Positions 62,140-64,000 of a DNA stretch of 64,000 bases are shown in pieces. The notes beneath the pieces are model-generated. The model made no database searches. It was not told the origin of the DNA and saw only the letters and a list, made by a program, of their open reading frames with translations. The stretch is from Corynebacterium lactis. GTDB taxonomy: Bacteria > Actinomycetota > Actinomycetes > Mycobacteriales > Mycobacteriaceae. Both the position numbers and the translations under genes were made by a program. The stretch covers positions 124,001-188,000 of the forward strand of contig NZ_ULHE01000003.1 of assembly GCF_900519355.1 (NCBI RefSeq), read 5' to 3'. Every line of letters starts with the position of its first letter. Position 1 is the stretch's first letter.

Positions 62140-62808
62140 TTAATCGTCCTCAACGAGTGCGGCCAGATCATTGTCCTGCCAGCGCTTATACCCGGGAGCC
62201 TCGGCCATATCGACTGCCCGCATATCAGCATCATCGACGTGGACATCCACGCCGATGTTAAACCGCGCACCGGTGATGCGCAGTGCGGCAATATCCAGGT
62301 CAGGGCACGTGGTGGTAATCAGAACTCGCCCCTGAGTTTTTCCTGCCGCCTCTAGTGCTTTATGCGCCAGCCACACTGCTTTGTCGGCAGCCGACTGCTC
62401 TGCGCTGACGAGGTCTCCCGCAATGCGGATACGGTCATCGTCAAAGAATCGCCCGTACCAGACGGGAATGTCGTCGACATCGACGACAGCAAAGGCTGCT
62501 GCTCCATCGTCTTCGGCTGCTGCAGACCACAAGCACACGACCGGAACATCCGTGATGTTGTCGAGTTCCTTGGCCTTGGCTTCCAGGCTTGCCTCGAATT
62601 CCTCGTTCGCTGCGGCACGCAACGCGTCGTAGCGCACGCCGATTTTCAGCAGGCAATGCTTGAACTTCGGAAAGTCCTCTTTCGTCATCAGCGAGTGCTT
62701 CTGCGCAAACGCGTTGAGGTCCTTATGAGAGGAATAGCCTTTCAATTCGGTCTTGTTCTCGGCGATGAGGTTGTCGATCTCAGTCCACCGCTGCTTAGTC
62801 GTGGTCAT
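62140..62808 (-). CDS. Conserved element protein of unknown function
   Basis: A 222-residue acidic protein. The N-terminal 70 residues (TKQRWTEIDNLIAENKTELK, SHKDLNAFAQKHSLMTKEDF) are helical; the rest alternates strands and helices (VPVVCLWSAAAEDDGAAAFA, AADKAVWLAHKALEAAGKTQ, TTCPDLDIAALRITGARFNIG). No signal peptide or membrane segment. The ATG at 62808 with AAGGAGAAAAGG upstream is preferred over a start at 62889. It is directly upstream of the coupling protein, so a role in transfer is inferred only from position. Confidence 0.65.
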   Translation of the reverse strand: MTTTKQRWTEIDNLIAENKTELKGYSSHKDLNAFAQKHSLMTKEDFPKFKHCLLKIGVRYDALRAAANEEFEASLEAKAKELDNITDVPVVCLWSAAAEDDGAAAFAVVDVDDIPVWYGRFFDDDRIRIAGDLVSAEQSAADKAVWLAHKALEAAGKTQGRVLITTTCPDLDIAALRITGARFNIGVDVHVDDADMRAVDMAEAPGYKRWQDNDLAALVEDD

Positions 62809-62845
62809 AGTTCCTTTTCTCCTTCGAAGTAGTTTTTTCACTCGT

Positions 62846-63538
62846 CTACGCCAGTCGGGCGACGTCGTAGCCGGCATCGCCGACCTCATGGGCCGTCACG
62901 ACACCCACGCGAGGGACGAAGTCCCGGTCAGCAGTTCCACTGCCGGGGATCAGCGCCACCGTTGCCGTCATCCACGCACCGTCGGGGATCTCGCTGAGTC
63001 TGCCGGTGGAGTCGCTGAGCTCCACGAAGTAGGCTCGCGCATCGGCGGCGCAACAGGTCACTGTTACTCGACCGAGCCGTGCAATCTGTCCATCACGTTC
63101 CAGTTGACCGGTGACAATGACCTGACGGCCCTGAAGTCTCCCGTCGGCTGGGGTTGCTGACCGTGCGACGACCTCGCGCAGGCCAATTTCTACTGGTTGC
63201 ACCGGTAGATCAGGCCATGATGCTGGAGCCCCCGATCCCACTGCTGCTGCGCGGTTGGCAACATCAACCTGGGCGGGCAGTAATGCTGCCGGGGTCAGTA
63301 CTGCGACGACTGTGACGATTAGCCCTAGCGCCCACGGGGTGATGCGATGCCCATCGTGGCCTGCGTGGTTGGCCCTAGCGACAAGATCCATCACACCGAA
63401 GAGGGCCATCACCACGCCGACGGTAATCACTACCGCCGGGTGCATTGTCACCCACGCCGAATAAGACCCGTCGATACCAACGCGCAGAAGTCCCAGGCCA
63501 AAAGCGAGCATCAAAGTGCCTGTCAGCCACCGGCTCAT
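62846..63538 (-). CDS. TIGR03943 family putative permease subunit
   Basis: A 230-residue protein with about three helices in the first 100 residues (LTGTLMLAFGLGLLRV, MHPAVVITVGVVMALFGVMDLV, WALGLIVTVVAVLTPAALLP) and a soluble C-terminal part (QGRQVIVTGQLERDGQIARLGRVTVTCCAADARAYFVEL) with the family's RxxxTCCAAD-type Cys pair. An HxGHDGH segment lies between helices. It pairs with the DUF318 permease, whose stop overlaps its start (ATGA). Such pairs are thought to move or handle a metal, but the substrate is not proven. Confidence 0.82.
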   Translation of the reverse strand: MSRWLTGTLMLAFGLGLLRVGIDGSYSAWVTMHPAVVITVGVVMALFGVMDLVARANHAGHDGHRITPWALGLIVTVVAVLTPAALLPAQVDVANRAAAVGSGAPASWPDLPVQPVEIGLREVVARSATPADGRLQGRQVIVTGQLERDGQIARLGRVTVTCCAADARAYFVELSDSTGRLSEIPDGAWMTATVALIPGSGTADRDFVPRVGVVTAHEVGDAGYDVARLA

Positions 63539-64000
63539 AGCGACCACCCCAGTACTGTGCCCGCGACAATCGCGCAGGCCATGCCAGCGACGATTCCGGT
63601 TGCCGCAACCACCTTTGTCGCACGGTGCCCGAGCATGCCTTCCATCATCGCGGCCAGCTTCAAATCGATAATCGGGCCGACGATAAGAAAGGCCAACAGT
63701 GCCGGGGCAGGCAGTCCGACGAAGGAGGCGGCAACGAACGCATCACCCAGCGAGCACAGTGACGCCACTACCGCGATTGTGGCCATCAGTGCTACCGATA
63801 CCCACACATTGTCGCTGATCGTAGCCACAGCAGAAGCTGGCAGCACAGCAGAGACTGACGCAGCGATGGCACCACCGATGACCAGGAAGGTCGCTGCCCC
63901 GACTGCATCGTGGCGCACCATAGCCAGCCACTGTGTGCCTCGCGAAACCTCCGCAGGCCTATGGCACGAGCATCCATGCCCATGGCCATCTTCATACCCG
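63535..64000 (-). CDS. DUF318/UPF0718 permease, N-terminal part beyond the window
   Basis: The frame is open to the window edge. The visible C-terminal ~154 codons have four or five helices (AATFLVIGGAIAASVSAVLP, VSVALMATIAVVASLCSLGDAFVAASFVGLP, LLAFLIVGPIIDLKLAAMM) with the LCSLGDAFVA motif of DUF318 permeases. Before the first visible helix comes HGHGCSCHRPAEVSRGTQW, a His/Cys-rich linker that looks like a metal-binding site between the two membrane halves. It forms a pair with the TIGR03943 gene. Confidence 0.82.
   Translation of the reverse strand, partial: GYEDGHGHGCSCHRPAEVSRGTQWLAMVRHDAVGAATFLVIGGAIAASVSAVLPASAVATISDNVWVSVALMATIAVVASLCSLGDAFVAASFVGLPAPALLAFLIVGPIIDLKLAAMMEGMLGHRATKVVAATGIVAGMACAIVAGTVLGWSL

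Overview
The window is high-GC actinobacterial DNA, most likely Corynebacterium. The gene neighbourhoods rplY/pth/gapB and ftsX-ftsE-prfB-IMPase-hisN, a ciu-type corynebactin siderophore locus, an FMN-riboswitch-controlled ribM, a 13E12/DUF222 HNH protein and a mycothiol-type enzyme all fit that genus. No species is assigned.

Bases 1 to about 38,040 are chromosomal. In order: the end of a mycothiol-dependent maleylpyruvate isomerase-like gene; rplY; a six-gene minus-strand iron/siderophore operon (ciuA-B-C-D, a double-module NIS synthetase ciuE, and an MFS exporter) lying between rplY and pth; pth and an AI-2E family transporter; gapB; a HAD phosphatase; prfC; a FUSC-type membrane protein; ribM behind an FMN riboswitch; YwiC-like and MinD-like genes; a 3-hydroxyisobutyryl-CoA hydrolase-like enzyme; PPK2; ftsE/ftsX; an HNH protein; prfB; an inositol monophosphatase and hisN; a double Lrp-type regulator divergent from an MFS transporter plus amidohydrolase; an arsenic block (arsR and an Acr3-ArsC fusion); a CsoR/CstR-type regulator with its operator; and a secreted DUF5995 protein.

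From about 38,041 to the right edge lies an integrated conjugative or mobilizable element. Its left end is the 3' half of a tRNA gene (initiator-Met-like), cut at the anticodon loop. It carries a tyrosine integrase translationally coupled to a small ParA and followed by a ribbon-helix-helix protein, two small membrane proteins, a Fic toxin-antitoxin pair, a four-gene HicB/RHH/BrnT-like operon read from a large palindrome, an HNH protein, a putative relaxosome accessory protein, a MobF relaxase-helicase, a 2,484-codon methylase/SNF2-helicase, an AbiE-type remnant, HicAB, a DUF4913 protein, a VirD4/TraG-type coupling protein and a DUF318/TIGR03943 permease pair. No VirB4-like gene and no intact tRNA appear before base 64,000, so the element probably continues past the window.

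The least-explained signals are in the element: a second, coding-like reading frame nested in the first ~270 codons of the giant helicase gene; a family of intergenic repeats built from 8-bp-phased [A/C]CCGCA units; a 16-bp sequence placed identically before the two divergent transfer genes; and a 47-bp palindromic divergent promoter. Three chromosomal genes (ciuE, ciuB, acr3-arsC) each look one base short in a GC-rich run, which is either decay or, more likely, sequencing error. All calls were made by reading the sequence; no database search was possible.
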